DNA of 5,272 nucleotides from Defluviicoccus vanus (GTDB taxonomy: Bacteria; Pseudomonadota; Alphaproteobacteria; Rhodospirillales; Defluviicoccaceae): NCBI RefSeq assembly GCF_014672695.1, contig NZ_CP053923.1:933287-938558 (forward strand). Direction: 5' to 3'. This document shows, in pieces, positions 4,593 to 5,272 of the stretch. The translations under genes and the position numbers were made by a program. The notes under the pieces are model-generated. The model was not told where the DNA came from. It was given only the letters and a program-made list of their open reading frames with translations, and did no database searches. The stretch's first letter is position 1. Every line of letters starts with the position of its first letter.

Positions 4593-5272
4593 ATGGACAC
4601 CGGCCAGGCAGTTGTTCAACCCGGGCGTGCCCGGAGGATTTTCCTCGCCATCGGCGCCGAAACCTCCCTGATCGCCGGCATGGGAACTGCGCTGCTCCTG
4701 TTCACCTTCGGCTCGCAGTGGCTGGCCGATCTGTCCAATCCGGCAAAGGCGGGCGGGTTGTTCTGGTGGATCTTCGGCGTCATGCTGTGGTGTTCGTTCA
4801 ACGTGGTTCGCCACGCCGATCACCTGGCGGAAGAACTGGGCGAACCCTACGGCACGCTGATCCTGACCTTTGCCGTCATCAGTATCGAAGTGTCGCTGAT
4901 CGCTTCGATCATGGTCTTCGGCGCGGATTCGCCCAACTTGGCGCGCGACACGATGATGGCGGTGCTGATGATCGTCCTCAACGGCATGGTCGGCACGGCA
5001 CTGCTGATCGGCGGTATCCGTCACCGCGAGCAGCATTTCAACCTGCAGGGTGCTCAGGCATTTCTCACCGTCATCGTCCCGCTGGCGACGATGGCGCTTA
5101 TTCTGCCGCGGTTCACCACCTCCACGCCGGATGCGACGCTGAACCCGCTGCAGGAGACAGGGTTTGCCGCCTTGACGGTCGCGCTGTACGCTACCTTTCT
5201 CGCCATCCAGACCAGCCGCCATCGCAACTTCTTTCAGGAGCCGCGCTCGGGCGGACACGCGACGCCGACATC
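4593..5272 (+). CDS. chaA: ChaA-type Ca2+(Na+/K+):H+ antiporter (N-terminal part, cut by window edge)
   Basis: An open frame runs from the ATG at 4593 to the window end (226 residues plus two bases); the C-terminal 40% or so is outside. It resembles E. coli ChaA over its whole length. The clearest match is NVVRHADHLAEELGEPYGTL (70-89) leading into ILTFAVISIEVSLI (90-103), the alpha-repeat of the Ca2+/cation antiporter family. Glu84 and Glu99 are candidate ion-binding acidic residues. About six membrane helices can be seen (near 16-40, 54-72, 86-110, 119-142, 154-172 and 188-206), followed by a polar His-containing loop as in ChaA. The product is an inner-membrane exchanger exporting Ca2+ or Na+/K+ against protons, important in alkaline or salt stress. 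An in-frame TAA at 4566 makes 4593 the first ATG available; its ribosome binding site (GGGAGCGAG region, 4578-4586) is modest. It diverges from rlpA. Confidence 0.88.
   Translation, partial: MDTGQAVVQPGRARRIFLAIGAETSLIAGMGTALLLFTFGSQWLADLSNPAKAGGLFWWIFGVMLWCSFNVVRHADHLAEELGEPYGTLILTFAVISIEVSLIASIMVFGADSPNLARDTMMAVLMIVLNGMVGTALLIGGIRHREQHFNLQGAQAFLTVIVPLATMALILPRFTTSTPDATLNPLQETGFAALTVALYATFLAIQTSRHRNFFQEPRSGGHATPT

Noticed and set aside
4458..5258. Minus-strand open frame of 266 codons at the right end
   Set aside because: It is antisense to the chaA-like gene, whose plus-strand product clearly matches a membrane antiporter; the minus product is Gln/Arg/Asp-rich shadow sequence.

Overview
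The window is GC-rich, densely coded bacterial DNA with tightly packed genes on both strands. The protein families (Tex, Ivy, RlpA, a ChaA-type antiporter, a cytosolic DsbA-like protein) point to a Gram-negative proteobacterium. The codon style would suit an alphaproteobacterium, but nothing here fixes the order or genus. No rRNA, tRNA, CRISPR array, insertion sequence or phage gene is visible.

Layout from left to right. Positions 1-618 (minus) hold the N-terminal quarter of the transcription accessory protein Tex, cut by the window edge. Three tandem 16-bp units (627-674) lie in its leader. Positions 855-1373 (plus) encode an exported lysozyme inhibitor of the Ivy family, with the diagnostic CKPHDC loop and a clear ribosome binding site. 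A hairpin at 1398-1425 separates it from a convergent three-gene minus-strand operon. That operon reads, in order of transcription, a PIG-L/LmbE-type zinc deacetylase (3377-2511), a cytosolic DsbA/FrnE-like thiol oxidoreductase (2481-1840) and an unrecognised 127-aa protein (1815-1432), with gaps of only 29 and 24 bp. Upstream of it, a strong hairpin (3547-3593) follows a short RlpA-family protein (4038-3613, minus). A 554-bp intergenic region then separates rlpA from a divergent ChaA-type Ca2+(Na+/K+):H+ antiporter gene (4593 to the right edge, plus, truncated). The AT-richer part of that gap carries promoter-like and palindromic sequences.

How the genes fit together. Several products act on or protect the envelope: Ivy inhibits lysozyme and, in some species, lytic transglycosylases; RlpA is a peptidoglycan-associated double-psi beta-barrel protein; PIG-L enzymes deacetylate N-acetylglucosaminyl groups; ChaA handles cation and alkali stress. 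Only the PIG-L/DsbA/127-aa set is convincingly one transcription unit, so the wider envelope theme is an inference from neighbourhood. No clearly new multi-gene system stands out. The best leads are the PIG-L/DsbA/unknown operon, the tex leader repeats, and the long rlpA-chaA intergenic region with its candidate operator and 14-codon arginine-rich leader ORF.
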